From Amoebidium appalachense (lineage: Eukaryota; Ichthyosporea), in assembly GCA_963693365.1 (NCBI GenBank), contig CAVNZM010000006.1, positions 8,556,001-8,620,000 on the forward strand: 64,000 nt of DNA, in the 5' to 3' direction. Of the stretch, positions 11,124 through 37,375 are shown piece after piece. The translations under genes were made by a program, and so were the position numbers. Numbering within the stretch: the first letter of the stretch is position 1; each line of letters begins with the position of its first letter. The notes beneath the pieces are model-generated. The model was not told the DNA's origin. It did no database searches and saw nothing but the letters and a program-made list of their open reading frames with translations.

Positions 11124-14100
11124 ACAGTTACACCATATTCTTCATCAGACACACTCTTACACCTTTGTTGAGTTAGTTGAAACATGGTTTTACAACCACC
11201 ATCAGCTTCAGCAATCCAATTGTCTGATAGCCATATTAGCCAATCCGGCTGTAGCATTTGATTGCCGATTGGTCAATTCCGGGGAGTTCCATGTTTCCAT
11301 TGTTTATCAGCATCGGGAATTCACGTTTGTTTACCTTGACACCTTCACTCTCGGATGCGGAGGTCGATCATATCTTACGGTCACTTCCTCGTTCACATGC
11401 AATCATCGGTGACTTCAATTGCTCTATTGCACCGATTTCCCAGGCTCATTCTACGACTCCACTCACCGGTTTCCGTCCTTATAATAGCCGTGCTCGTACC
11501 ATTCAGCAGTTTTTTAATGCGTGCTACCTTCGCCTTCCACAGATCGAGGCTACTCATCGTACGGACTGGTGTGCTTCTATTTGGGTTTCAACCGTTCGTT
11601 TTTCCCCGCTTTCCGACGCTGCGCTTTCTACTGCATCCGACCACAAGCCTATTATTATTCAAATTTCCACCCCTGTTTCGCCACACATTGTTCGTGTAAC
11701 TAAACACCTTATTAGTCGCAAATTTAAGGATGAACTCAAACGGCTTAGTATTCAAAATGCCTATAAGGAGATTCGCCTCACCCTCCTGCAAGCCATGCAG
11801 GATGCTCGACAGCGGAGGGACCCGTATCTCCTTGAGGTATGTTATTCTCTTCTTGGTCAAGTTGATTTTCTATTTGAATTAGGTGATAGTGTGGTCAGTA
11901 GTGTCGCATATCCGTATGTTCGGTTACGACCATCTCCCACCTTAGGCCACTTAGGTCAAACACTTTCCCACGATTCTTGTATTTCCACCCTCAAGAGTCT
12001 AGGACGATTTGGCCCTTCCATCACTATTACATGTAGCCCTGATAAACCCGACACACTCACTTCCACAGATGACTATTATTCCAAATTATTCCACCTTAAT
12101 TCTGCTCCTTCCACGCACCCTTCGTATTCTCTACTCTCCACACCACCTTCCTGGCCGATTGATTCTTCCTTTCCAGGCGAATATTTGAGCTATTTTAATG
12201 CTGCACACGTTCAACGTGCTATTTCTGCCCTAAAACCCAAGAAAGCTTGTGGTCCGGATGCCCTTCCGAGTCCACCCGCGCTTCTTAAGGCATTGTGCCC
12301 TCCGCCCGTTATTACCAAAGGCGGGAATACGCCGCCTCCACCCCCCTTTGCGTATTTGGTGAGCAAGTTTTTCTCTGCCTTCTACTATGAGTTGGGATTC
12401 ATTCCTTCGTCGTGTCAATGACACCATCATAAATCCCGTCCGCAAGAAGGTCTCTACTGGTCCGATTTCTTCCTTCAGGCCAGTCACCTTAACTAACATA
12501 TTTCGTCGCCTATTCGAGCCCTGCATATTGCGTGCCTTCCACAAGCATGAGACCTTATCGAGTGTCTTCCGGTTGAGCAACATTCAGGGCGGATTTCGGC
12601 GTGCTTATTCGTGCTATACTCATCATGATGCTCTTCTATTACACGACACTATTCGTTCTGGATGTCGCGAGGTATGCTTTATCGACCTTAAGAATGCCTA
12701 TGACACGGTTCCAACGAATTTGCTGTGGCACAAGTTGGCCTCTCGAGCGCTACCCCTTTCCTTTGGTCGGCTACTTCAGGCATTATTTGACCGCACCCAT
12801 GGGGGCTGCCGTTGTGAATGGGGTACTGAGTAACGGATTCAATCGTACTCGAGGCCTTTTACAGGGCTCACTTTTGAGTCCCCTTCTCTTTGATGTCTTT
12901 ATTGACGACTTAGCGGTAGAAATTCAACAAATTTCCAGTTGCCGGCGACTCTTGTGTCTCTGGCCTTTTTTTCGCTGATTATATTGTCTTAGTCACTCAC
13001 GATCCTTCTATCATGAATAACATGCTTTCTCGAGTAGATGACTGGTGTTTCCGAAATTTCATGAAAATTGGGATAGATAAATGCGGCACCTTTTCTTCCA
13101 ATGCACAGTACACTCTGAACAATCAACCTGTCCCAATCGTGTCCTCCTATGACTATTTAGGTATTCCTTTCACCTCTAACTTAAGAATGTCTGGTTTGAG
13201 CGCCTTTTGACTTCGCACATTTCTCGTGCGCGTGGGAGAAATGCGGCGTGGTTGTCGCTTACATATCTATCAAGGAATATTCGCAAATATTTCTAATATT
13301 CATCCTGCCAATTTGCTCACTCTTTATAAAGTTTTTCTTCGTCCATGTTTCGAATATGGCCTCCCGTTACTCTTGTGTGCCCCTCCACGGCAACAGCGCG
13401 CGGCTCTTCGGGAATTCGATTCCTTTCAGCGTGAATTCATCCAGTTTATTCCTCGAACCTCGCGTAGGCATCCTTTGGCGGCTCCCTTGCTGAGTGTTTT
13501 TGGTCTCCCTCCGGCACGCCAGCGTATGGATGAATTAGGACTTCGCTTCTGTTTTCATTTGGTTAGGCTTCCTTCTTATCATCCTTTGTTGCAATTCTTT
13601 CCTTCTTTAGCACCTGTTCCCGGCATTTCTAATGTTCGTGCGAAATGTCCTATCCCCAATCTCTCTCCCATTCCGAGATATCCTTTTAAATACTTATCTC
13701 CTTTATTTTTCTCTTCTACTAGTTATCAGCAGTATTTCACTTGGTTTCATACTCAATATCCTTTGCTTTATCGTTGTGATAAAGAGTATCATGGTAGGGC
13801 TCTTGAGCCTGTGCTTCTTTTTATATTAGAGACTCGTCTATTTTCTTTACAATCATTGTGTAAATTAGCTACTTATATTTATCCTTCATCTCGTAAACCT
13901 ACCACACTTACCGATTTTGCAATTCTAACCCCTCCTTATAGTATAGCTTGGAAATGTTTATTTTGGCGCTGTAATCTTTGTTTCCATAAATGTTTGTGCC
14001 ACTTTTGTGCAGAACCTTTTTCTCGTAAACACTTAGATAGATGTATTTATTTATCTCAGATTATTCCGTTCAAAATTAGAAGACTGGCTTATTTAGATAA

Positions 14101-14176
14101 TCCTGATATTACGTCTATTGACTATGTGTTGAACCACGGTATGTTTAACGAGTTTTCTAGGTGTATGATTATTTAA
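11096..14176 (+). pseudogene. LINE ORF2: endonuclease and reverse transcriptase, frameshifted
   Basis: Apurinic-type endonuclease signatures are present: HAIIGDFNC near 11399 and SDHKPIIIQ near 11636, the latter carrying the catalytic Asp-His pair. Reverse transcriptase blocks follow in order: ALKPKKACGPDALP (12223), FRPVTLTNIFRRLFEP (12476), VCFIDLKNAYDTV (12675; motif A Asp), GLLQGSLLSPLLFDVFIDDL (12858; motif B), FFADYIVLV (12966; motif C) and YDYLGIPFT (13148). A Cys/His cluster (CLCHFCAEPFSRKHLDRC, about 13995-14045) ends the protein. The frame changes at about 12400, 12830, 12970 and 13210. Motif C normally reads FADD, and here the second Asp is Tyr, so the enzyme would be dead even without the frameshifts. 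Confidence 0.85.
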
Positions 14177-14453
14177 GTCGTTATCTCCTCCGTATCCGAG
14201 AGTGAGGGCTTTTGTATTTTCTTCTCCGAGATATCGGTGATATCTCGATGGCTTCTATTTTGCTGAGCATATCAATAAAGTCATAATAAAAAAAGAAAAG
14301 ACAGAAATCCCTCCGAACCCCGGCCGCCCCAGCTCTGGTCCCGGGCCTCCTGGGCCCCCGGCACAGTCAGCTGACGGACCAAACAAGGGCAACTGAAAAC
14401 GAAAGCTGTTTGCAATTGGGGCTGGATTCAGTTGTAGGGAAGGCTCGACAAAA

Positions 14454-19836
<5,383 letters not shown>

Positions 19837-19878
19837 ATACGCTGCCCGGGGGAGGGGGTGTAGGGGTGGGGGTGGGTG

Positions 19879-19912
<34 letters not shown>

Positions 19913-19928
19913 TGGTGGTGGTGGTGGT

Positions 19929-19964
<36 letters not shown>

Positions 19965-20378
19965 GTTGTTGTTGCTTTTAATGCTTCGGTTGTCCTGTGA
20001 GTACCGCAGGCTCGTGGTATCGCTTCGTGTACTCTTAGTAGTAGTAACGGATGATATCGATAATGACAGAAGCCCCTGGGGGCTCTTTTGTGAATCCCCA
20101 TACGGCATACCTGAAAAAGCATGTAGGTTGTCACATGAGTACAAAAGGTCTCTCTCCACAAGCGCGCCACCTCACGTGCCACGTGCATGGTCACAGCACA
20201 CGCGCGCACAGAAGCACACACACACAGAGAGATACACGCCACATGCACACAAACACACACACACACACACTACACACACACACACGGGGAGACACATACT
20301 TGCACACACAGACACACAAGAATATACACACAGTTTATAGTGCAAAAGTGCACAGATCTGCACTTGAAACCTGTTTTC

Positions 20379-20411
<33 letters not shown>

Positions 20412-20448
20412 ATGTGTGTGTGTGTGTGTTTGTGTGTGTGTGGTAGGT

Positions 20449-20487
<39 letters not shown>

Positions 20488-20514
20488 ACTTGACGACCTA
20501 GTACTTCCTGAGTA
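19837..20514. other. Downstream flank of the HSD gene, low complexity
   Basis: The flank contains (TG)n (19880-19910), poly(G) (19929-19962), (CA)n-rich sequence (20170-20330), poly(T) then (TG)n (20382-20440) and poly(G) (20449-20485). No gene or clear polyadenylation signal is seen. Confidence 0.6.
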
Positions 20515-20860
20515 GCTGCAGGTGATAAACAAGCAGTAGGTGGTGTGATGGAAATCACGCATGTTAATCGCTTATAAGAAAACTTCTATTAGTCGTGAAT
20601 GTTGATCATTATGATAGTGCACTCTGAGATGCTTGTAAGTACTCTTCTGTGAAACATTTGATGAATTTCCCATAATAACCCACGTGAATGCTCTCCCAGG
20701 AACCACGGATACCTATGTATTTCGAAATATGGAAGTGAACTTTTGAGAACGTCTTCGTCCTCCCCTGAGTCCCATCCCTAACTCTTGTATGTAAACACGA
20801 GACCACCAAAACTCCCAAACCAGCACTCACACCGGTCCACACCAAGGCCCATACCCCCCC
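20515..20860 (+). repeat. Left copy of a ~346-bp direct duplication
   Basis: The segment from GCTGCAGGTGATAAACAAGC to GGCCCATACCCCCCCTCC is repeated almost perfectly at 21200-21545; differences include TATTAGTCGTGAATG against TATCAGTCGTGTATG. It has no coding potential. Confidence 0.9.
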
Positions 20861-21101
20861 TCCCCCCTTCCAACCACCACCACCACACGTATACACACAG
20901 CCTTCCTTCTGGCGGGGTTATCGGGTGGACGTCCAACCCCGGACACCGGTACAATACACAACCCACCCTCGCCGCAGGTTTTGCACAACCGGAGGGCAGC
21001 AAGCTGCTAAACTGAGCGAAAGCAAGATCAAGGGGAAGGAGGGTAGTACGTCCTGAGTAGCTGCAGGTGCTACCACCTACTGAGGCGGTGTCTCCTTTCT
21101 T

Positions 21102-21140
<39 letters not shown>

Positions 21141-21199
21141 AAAAGGGACCCTGAGTAGATGTTAAATGTCGCACGTGCGGCAACACGTCAGTACGTGTT

Positions 21200-21545
21200 A
21201 GCTGCAGGTGATAAACAAGCAGTAGGTGGTGTGATGGAAATCACGCATGTTAATCGCTTATAAGAAAACTTCTATCAGTCGTGTATGTTCATCATTATAG
21301 TGCACTCTGAGATGCTTGTAAGTACTCTTCTGTGAAACATTTGATGAATTTCCCATAATAACCCACGTGAATGCTCTCCCAGGAACCACGGATACCTATG
21401 TACTTCGAAATATGGAAGTGAACTTTTGAGAACGTCTTCGTCCTCCCCTGAGTCCCATCCCTAACTCTTGTATGTAAACACGAGACCACCAAAACTCCCA
21501 AACCAGCACTCACACCGGTCCACACCAAGGCCCATACCCCCCCTC
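21200..21545 (+). repeat. Right copy of the ~346-bp direct duplication
   Basis: Second copy of 20515-20860. A shorter echo, GTCCTGAGTAGCTGCAGGTG, occurs at about 21050 between the two copies, so the block may be a small tandem family. Confidence 0.9.
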
Positions 21546-21575
21546 CCCTGGGGAGAGGCTGTTTCAGGGCCGGGG

Positions 21576-21606
<31 letters not shown>

Positions 21607-22378
21607 TTGCCTGGTTGAGGCAGGTGTATGCGATGGCCCTCATTTTTACACCCCACACACGTGACTTTATTTGGCACCCCTTCATCACTGTGCCAGGTGA
21701 TCACCCAGTGAAAATACTGAGAAGACCGCGAATGTGAATTATTTTCCACCTGACCGTTCAGAAGTAATATTTTTTCTCCCTGTAAGTTCATAAGTAACAT
21801 TTTTCCTTTAAAAAAAAAATGAAAGTGATATTTTTCCCCCTAAACGTTCAGACAGGCGGTATAGTAATAAAGCTATAAACTCAGTCTCCAGCTACATACA
21901 GACAGGAAACGGTCTTCTCACGACCCTTTTTCCCGACTGTTGATGAAACGACGGGCCAAACGTGGCCACGCAGGCATACTCATGACTGTTTGCCCCCTTC
22001 ATGGCGATTCAGTGTCAACCAATAGGAACACAGGACACTAACTACACGATAACTACTGTCCAGGCTTCTGTCGAAGTAGAGCGTGGGTTAACTATAAGTA
22101 TACTCTGTAAAACACCAAAATAACTTAAAAAAAAGGTATTTATAGCTTATTTTTGGACAAGAGAGTTAAAAATACAGCAACAGAGAGCTAAAAAAAAAAA
22201 AATAGAAAGTAGCGAACACCAAGTGATGTTAATTAATTTGCCGCGCTCCTGGAAGCAGCCAGAAATTTCCGAAAAGGGGTTTGTGGAATCTGGCGAGGCC
22301 AAAGGCATGCGCCCCACCTTCTTTGCCTCAGTCAGCCAAAACGTGAAAGTGAAAGCTGCTTGAAGAAAACTTCGAAAA
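21546..22378. other. Spacer and presumed promoter of the IF1 gene
   Basis: After a poly(G) run (21581-21606) the sequence is AT-rich and without repeats or convincing ORFs. No TATA box stands out just before the IF1 start at 22379. Confidence 0.5.
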
Positions 22379-25130
22379 ATGTTCCGCGCACTCCGCCCCG
22401 TTTCCTCTGTCCGCCAGGCCCTTGTTGTTAGGGGCACCGACGGTTCCATTAAGTCTGCTGGTATGTTTTTTTTTTTCCTTCCGTCCCCCCCCCCCCCTCT
22501 CTCTCTGCTGTGTCTGGCTTACAAAACACGCAGGCGTGTTTTGACAGACAATGAACCCTGCCTCCTGTTGTTTACAGGCCGACCTTGAAAGAGGGATTTG
22601 CTGAGATCTCATGTCTTGTAGTTTCAGGCAGTATCTTTTTTTCTTGGAATAGGGAGGGAACTTCGGTACCTTTGGAACTCTTTGGGGGAAGGTATGGCCA
22701 AGTTGAAAAGGAGACTCGCTCATTGTTCTGAGGACCCCAAATTTAGCCTTGAGTTCCTTTGAGGGGATGCCACCAAGGTTTGAATGGCACTGTTTTCGTG
22801 CAGCTAGGTGAGGTAGTACACATGTGAGCCTACGTAGACTAAAGCAAAAAAGAAGAGGGGTAAAGGGATCGGTGGTGCTGGCTTACAGCTGTTTCTGATC
22901 TGTACACTTCCTGCAGGCGGCACCTGGGCCAAGCGTGAGCACGCCCAGGAGGAGCAGTACTTCCGCAAGAAGGTGGGCGGTTTTTCTTGGGTGAATTGCA
23001 TGTGGTTGTGTAGAACTACCTTGGTCTACCCACAGTTGTGTGCTTGTCACTCTTGTGGCTGTGTTTCATTCGGAGAGTATGGCTGGACTGTGTGGTGCTT
23101 CTGTCTGCTGGTTGTACAGTCCTGGGCTTGTTGTTGAGGGAGATCTTTGTCGGTTGACACTAACAGCACTCTTGTGCCTTCTCCCTCTTTGCGTGCTCTT
23201 GGGTTATGAAGCCTTGTCAATACACCTTGACAATCTTTTGCGCCTCTTTGGTGTATTGTTTTCCCCTTCTATCTTCCTTGTGGGCCATACCGTTCTTCCT
23301 GTCCCTCCCCTTCTCCTCTCGTTTGAGTTCAGCCATTTTTCTCTTACCTTTCGGTGTTTGAACGTTTTCGTGATTCTATAATGCTCAATGGAACGTAAAC
23401 CTGAAGGTTAGATTTGTCACGTAGCTGTCATGCCAGGACGTGCTGTTGGCTATTGACTTGCTGTTAGCAAAGCAGACTATAACCGCAGAAGTTGTGTGTG
23501 CTCCATGTGCATGTTGTGTATGCGTGTATGTGCCTGTGTTTGTGTGTTTGATATGCTGTTGCATGGGGATTTGACAGGTGATTCTGTCCACCTGTGTACT
23601 GCGTGGCACACTTGTTTCTCTAGGTGTGCCGTGCACCACATCCTTGGCTTTAGGCACACACATGCTTGCTTGCAACTCCATGTCTGTGGCCATCCCTATC
23701 CTCAATGTTTTTTTCTTCGGTCCTTCAACCCCCCCCCCCCCCCCCCCCCACCCCACCCCCCAAAAAACACACACACACACACGTGTTTTGCAAACCTGCA
23801 GTGTTGTCCTCAAGTGTCCACATGGTATTCTATAACACTCTCTACCCTCATCTGCATGTCACTCCCTCCTCTCTACTCTGTCCTGTGCAACACATTCTTC
23901 CCCTTCTCTCCATTCCTCACCACATCATCTTCGTCTTTCGTCTACAATTGCTCTTTTCTTTTGTTGTTGTTGCACGCACATGTCGAAGCTCACATACACT
24001 CGTAGACTCTCCGGAACTAGGGGAACAAGCTGTGCTCGCCCGGAACACACATTTACACACACGCACACAACACGGACGGACGGACAGACACATGCACATG
24101 TTTCGGCATGGGATGCCATAAACTGCACTTGTGTTTTCGCCCTCTTGTGTCCTTTGCATGATATCAGCTGCTGACAGAGTGTCGTAGTGCACCCTGCATA
24201 CTTCGTGTCCGTCCTTTCATCTGCTGCATGTTAGCTTCCCCCCTCCCCCCCCCTCCCCCCCCCCCCCCCCCCCCCCCCCCTCAACACACACACACACAGA
24301 CACACCACCACCACCACAAATCACACACACACACACGAACTCACAAACGTGCGCATAAGCGCGTGCGCACACACACACACACACGTGCTTGTGTGTGTTT
24401 TTTTGTGTGTGTTCTCTTCTGTTCAATCAGCCATGCTCGGCAGGCGTGCTTCGTGGTTAAACTTGCAATATTGCACCACACTCTTGACTGTCTGATATGT
24501 TCTCACCGTATATAATGCGTACTTGATATTGGGCTTTGCGTGTAATGCATTTTTTTTTTTGTGTGTGTGTGTGTGTGTGTGTTGGAAAAGTGCTGTGCGT
24601 GCTTTGCCACGAATGTGCACTTTTGTATTCTGCTATGCATGCTACCCCTCAACACACACACCACACACGTCACACCCAAGCACCACCACCACCAATAGTA
24701 ATAATACTTATCGGGAGGTGTTTTTGGCTGACTATTGTACACCTGTGCTTCTCCTGCGGGTGTATGTGCGTGTGTACACGATTATGTACACAGTCGTGCA
24801 TGTGCTTTGACTTTGCCCTCATGAATCCCGTGTGTATGTTTTTTTGTTTGTGTTTTTTTGTGCCTGCCTCACCCTTACGTGCCTGTCTGTGTTTGTGTGT
24901 GTGTGTGTGTATGTGTATGTGCTCACCCTGGATGAAACTTTATTAGTTCGTGCACTCGTGTAAGGCCTGCCTGTACCTCTGCGTGTGTACATGTTCTGTG
25001 CATGGACCAACTTTTCTAATTTCCTTTTTGGGTGCAGACTGCCCAGGAGCTGGAGGACCTTAAGAAGGACATTAAGGAGCACCCCGAGAAGCACCCCAAC
25101 GTTGCCAAGGAGCAGGAGAAGAAGCACTAA
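22379..25130 (+). CDS. Mitochondrial F1F0-ATPase inhibitor protein (IF1), 76 aa
   Basis: Three exons (22379-22460, 22917-22972, 25038-25130) join in phase to 231 bases. The N-terminus MFRALRPVSSVRQALVVRG is a typical basic, hydrophobic mitochondrial targeting peptide. The core DGSIKSAGGTWAKREHAQEE and QYFRKKTAQELEDLKKDIKE matches the IF1 pattern G-x-(F/W)-x-KRE-x-A-x-E-E-x-Y-F-R, the inhibitory helix that enters the F1 catalytic interface, followed by a short C-terminal helix ending KEQEKKH. IF1 blocks ATP hydrolysis by the synthase when the membrane potential falls. Histidines in the C-terminal part (EHPEKHPNVAK) could take part in pH-dependent oligomerisation, as His residues do in mammalian IF1; that is inference. 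The second intron is 2.06 kb. Confidence 0.9.
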
Positions 25131-25169
25131 GTTACCACACAGCCACACTGTACAAAGGACTGACTTGAA

Positions 25170-25175
25170 AATAAA
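25170..25175 (+). terminator. Polyadenylation signal AATAAA of the IF1 gene
   Basis: AATAAA lies 40 bases after the IF1 stop codon in ordinary sequence, which fits a short 3' UTR. Confidence 0.6.
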
Positions 25176-26506
25176 TCTTGAGTTCGAGCGCTGTCTGAGA
25201 CAGCCGAAGTATTTCTGTCCGAGAATGGCTCAATTCTTATTGGTCGTCTGAAAGCATGCAACTGAGCCTGCCCCCCCCCCCCCCCCCCCCCCCCCCCACC
25301 ACCACCACCACCCACCCACCCACCCACAAAACACACACAAACTATCGTAGTATAGACGTCCCTTTCTTGCCAATGCTCACATCTCTCCTTTTACAACCAC
25401 ACACACAGTCTTCCTCTTGCTCTCTTTCTCTTCACATAAGCACACTCACAAACACTGACACATGCACACATGCCCGCACACACGTGACACAGGCTAGCGA
25501 CAAGAGTACATACAGTACACATATTCGCACTCTGGCGCGCGCCCACGCACATCTCGCTTGCAAACCGTGTTATGAGAAAACCTGTTGTACAGGGTTATTT
25601 TGGATCTATTTCGTATTATTACTAACTAGAATCTCTGCATGCGTGCATAATGATGCATACATGTACGAGCGTCTATAATATGTATGTGGGCGGCACGAGG
25701 CGGCAGGCACATCTAAATTTTCGCTTGCAATTGGTGCACAGTACTAAACTACATAGGGTTTACACACTTTTTATTGCGTGGACACTGCCGGAGGCCCAGC
25801 CACATTCGACGGCCTACTGCGTTTTCCAGCACAGCCAACATAGTGTCCCCCGGGCAGCGTGTATGAAGTCGTACGTATGAGGCAGATCGTGACACGTGCA
25901 TGGCATGACTCGACCAATCAGGGGATGTACTGAGTCGGTGTGTTTCAGCAGAGCCCACACCAACACGTCGGTGCCCGTGCCTGAGGGCAGTTTTTTTGGT
26001 TGTGAACGTCAACAGGCTGTGGTGTACACGCGTGTAGATGCTGCGTGCACACGCACACTAACCAGTTTGTTGGGCTTTCCCTTGTGTATTTGTGCATTGC
26101 ATTTGCTTCAAGCACAGCGGCCCACCGTACCCGGTCTTGTGGGTGTGGTGTTACAACGTAGGTAACAACCATAAGCAAATTCTTCGTACAGCTTCAATCG
26201 GTTTCAAAAGTTCACTATGATTGGTCCTAACACGATCAAACAGCCCTATTGATCGTATAAAAGATTATCTTGAGCGATTTAATCGCGGCTTTTAGGCAAC
26301 ACAATGTGCACTGCTATTACGTGATTGAGGACCCGTGACATGCACGTGGTGAGCCACTTGGGTGAGGTGGTGTTTGACTTTTACTTTTCCGTTTTCTGAC
26401 AAGGAGTAACAGGAACATCACGATTTTATAATCACAATTGGCCATATTCAAGATAATCCAAAGGTGTTTTGCCATTTCTCGCAGCAAGAAGGACTAAGCT
26501 GAAATT
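25176..26506. other. Intergenic region between IF1 and the MYND gene
   Basis: A poly(C) run (25270-25297) and (CCA)n/(CCCA)n follow the IF1 gene. The remaining ~1.1 kb is not low complexity but holds no supported ORF. The last ~300 bases presumably carry the promoter and 5' UTR of the MYND gene, though no TATA box is evident near its start. Confidence 0.5.
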
Positions 26507-34913
<8,407 letters not shown>

Positions 34914-35478
34914 GGGATCGTTTTGTCGACTAACCCGATCTCTAAATCGGTTGGTGCTGTGCAATGCTCACAAATGTTTGTACACATGTGATTTGACAGC
35001 AGTGTAAATAATATGTACATGTGGTAAAATTAACACTATCAAAGGCAGGAAGATGCTTGGCTAATTAGTCCCAAGCTATCAGGTGAGAGTCGATTGTTTT
35101 GAGGCGGCGGCGGCGGGATGGGGTTGGTGGTGTAGGGAAGGGTTTTTTTGTTTGTTTTTTTTTTTTTTTTTTTTTTTTTTTTTGGGGGGGGGGGGGGGGG
35201 GGGCATTTTCGGGCTCGTTCTGAATAGGGCTTGAGCTGAGGCACTCTGTAGTCTAAAACACCCGTTGTTATTTGGGGAAAAAGACCCCGAAGCGCTGGCA
35301 TGCCTTTGTGATTACAAATAGGTCTGTGCGCCCGCTGCGCGGGCGCCAACGCAGCGGGCGCCAACTGAAGCTGCGGTCTATTGCATTTGGTCAGTCACAC
35401 ATAGGTCTGGGAAAAGAAGCTGCAAACTGGGGGTCTGACAGCTTGGGCCTGAAATCTATTTTTTTATATAATGACTTT
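34914..35478. other. Downstream flank of the MYND gene
   Basis: No gene is seen. A poly(T)-poly(G) compound (about 35151-35203) is the reverse complement of the poly(C)-poly(A) ends seen elsewhere. GCGGGCGCCAACGCA is repeated in tandem near 35338-35363. Confidence 0.5.
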
Positions 35479-35649
35479 ATACTTAGCTTGATTCATCAAG
35501 CACTATGTAGAGTGTATTCTAGGGCAATCATTGGTTGTCAATGAAATGGTGTCTCTAACAATGATAGCCCATTGGGTGAGCTCCGTTGGTATATAAGGAG
35601 CGAACTCCTACTAGTCGTTAGGTCATTTCCCAACGTCGCACCCACTTCA
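35479..35649 (+). repeat. Left direct repeat of the tyrosine-recombinase element
   Basis: It begins ATACTTAGCTTGATTCATCA and ends AACGTCGCACCCACTTCA, with GAGCTCCGTTGGTATATAAG inside. The right copy at 37376 shares these blocks with small indels. Confidence 0.8.
35590..35596 (+). promoter_or_regulatory. TATA-like box in the left direct repeat
   Basis: TATATAA within GTTGGTATATAAGG lies about 165 bases before the first ATG (35760). It is conserved in the right repeat, so it may be the element's promoter. Confidence 0.45.
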
Positions 35650-36204
35650 TGCGACGTTTTTGGCGAGAGCTCCGTTTAGGTTGCAGTTCTCTTCGCACAC
35701 TTAGATCTAAGTAAGCTACGGTAGGTGGCAGAACTTGTCACCCTAATTCCTCGCCTAGCATGGAGAACGCTGCCTTCAACCAGGTTATAGCGCCGAGGTT
35801 CGCAGGCTCCTTCCGGCTAATAACAACAACGAGGAGGAGTGGGACCCCAACCCCAACCCCAACAGGACGGCACCAAGTGGCAGTCACTCTACCGGCGCGG
35901 TCCCTTCGCCTTCCTTCTCCCAGCGGCGTACGCTGGGCACTGTACCATAGCGCAGCAATATTCCCCTAAAATTTCGTTTACTTTGATTGCACTGTTCTAC
36001 CGTGTTGAGTTTCCACGTTCTTCCATTCGTTGTTTATTAGGTCGCTGCGGAAAATGCCCCTCTGGGCCTTGAACTTCGCCACCGCGGCGGAGGACACTGT
36101 CCCGGTCGTTTCTGCACCTGCCCCTTCCCCATTACCTGCGGAGCCGCCAAGGTCGACTTCTCCGCCCCCCGATTCCCCTAAAGGGGTGATTATTTTGCCC
36201 GGTC

Positions 36205-37270
36205 ATGAAGGTGGTGTGTGGGGCCCAGCTGCGGGGCCCCCTGAGTCCCACTGTGGATGTAAACCCCGCGACAACGGGGCGTGTTTATGTTTCTCCCATC
36301 GGCGACTTTGGTGCGTGGCATGCGGCTGTGGTCCAATCTATGCCCCCGACCCTCAGGGCAAATGTGGATGTTTTGATCAGCAACACCCTTGCCGCCACCA
36401 CCTGGGAGCGCTACCAGGTGGAAATTCGGTTTTACCATGAGTTTTGTCAAGAGCCCGCCTTCGCCCCTTGGCCCCTCACCGACACGGTTGCCACTGCGTA
36501 TGTGGCCAAGTTGATGGAGCGAAATTATGCGCCGGGCACGGTGGTCGGCAAGCTCTCTGCCCTGCGCAAGGTACACGAACTTTGGGGGCTCCCATACCTC
36601 CCCCATCGGTCATGTCCGCCCTCACCCAGAGGTACACCCGCACCCATACGCAGCGTAACCCCGACAAGCTGGCCGACCCGCGGCGGTTCGATGCCGAATG
36701 GGTGTCCCTCATCCTCACCCACCAGCCGCAGACCACCGCCGACACACAGCGGCGCCTGGAAGTGCTCCTGTGGCCTACCTCTGGGGCCTGCGGTGGACCA
36801 CGTCAGTCACCGAACTGCTCGCAGAAGACGTGGTTTTTGAAGGCCCGCACCCACAAGGCCACCACATCACTCTACGGCTGCGGAAAATCAAGCAAGGTGC
36901 GCGCAAGTTGCGTGACCCCGTCGTGCGCACGCGAGTGGTGCCCACCATCTGTGTCCCGGCCCTACAGGCAGCAGTGGCTGCCACCCACCGTCCCCCCGGC
37001 ACCCCCCACTGCATCCTCCCCATCGGTAACGTCAACCACCAGACCGAGTGGATGCAGCGCGAGTTGTGCGCTATCGGCGTGGAGCCCTGTTAGCCAACGC
37101 CGTCACCTTCCACTGCCTCCGTCATGGCATGGTCGGCGCGGCCAAGGCTGCGGGGAGTCTCTGACCAGCAAATTGATTGGCTCGGCGCCTGGCTTGGCGC
37201 GAAGCCGGCCACCTACGGCACCGGCCACCAACATACAGCCGACGACGTGCTGTATTTTGAAGCCCTGCGG
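36205..37270 (+). pseudogene. Tyrosine recombinase, frameshifted
   Basis: Frame 1 from 36205 reads a core-binding region (LISNTLAATTWERYQVEIRF, then VATAYVAKLMERNYAPGTV and LSALRKVHELWGLP). It then passes to frame 3 (about 36600-36770: LTQRYTRTHTQRNPDKLADP), to frame 2 (36760-37093: TTSVTELLAEDVVF, LRLRKIKQGARKLRDPVV) and finally to a frame with FHCLRHGMVGAAKAAGV at about 37108-37155. The H-x-L-R-H-G box is the catalytic His/Arg motif of tyrosine recombinases, and a Tyr at about 37214 (KPATYGTGHQ) is in the expected place for the nucleophile. Tyrosine recombinases cut and rejoin DNA to integrate circular element DNA. At least three frame changes mean the gene is dead unless introns are involved. 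Confidence 0.6.
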
Positions 37271-37375
37271 GGCCTTGTTTGCAGTATTGTGTAAAGGTGT
37301 AATAAGCTTGTAACCGCGCAATACTTGTCTGATCATGAAGGCAGCAGTGGACGCAGGTAGCAACCATACATCTAA

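Larger units (their letters stand above)
9620..14300 (+). mobile_element. Non-LTR retrotransposon (LINE), full length but inactive
   Basis: The element runs from tandem 5' monomers through ORF1 and an endonuclease-reverse transcriptase ORF2. It ends in CATCAATAAAGTCATAATAAAAAAAG near 14271-14300, an AATAAA followed by an A-rich tail. Such elements move by target-primed reverse transcription. Both ORFs carry several frameshifts, so this copy cannot make its proteins. Its 3' end is only ~150 bp before the start codon of the dehydrogenase gene, so it sits in or next to that gene's promoter. I did not identify target-site duplications. Confidence 0.85.
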
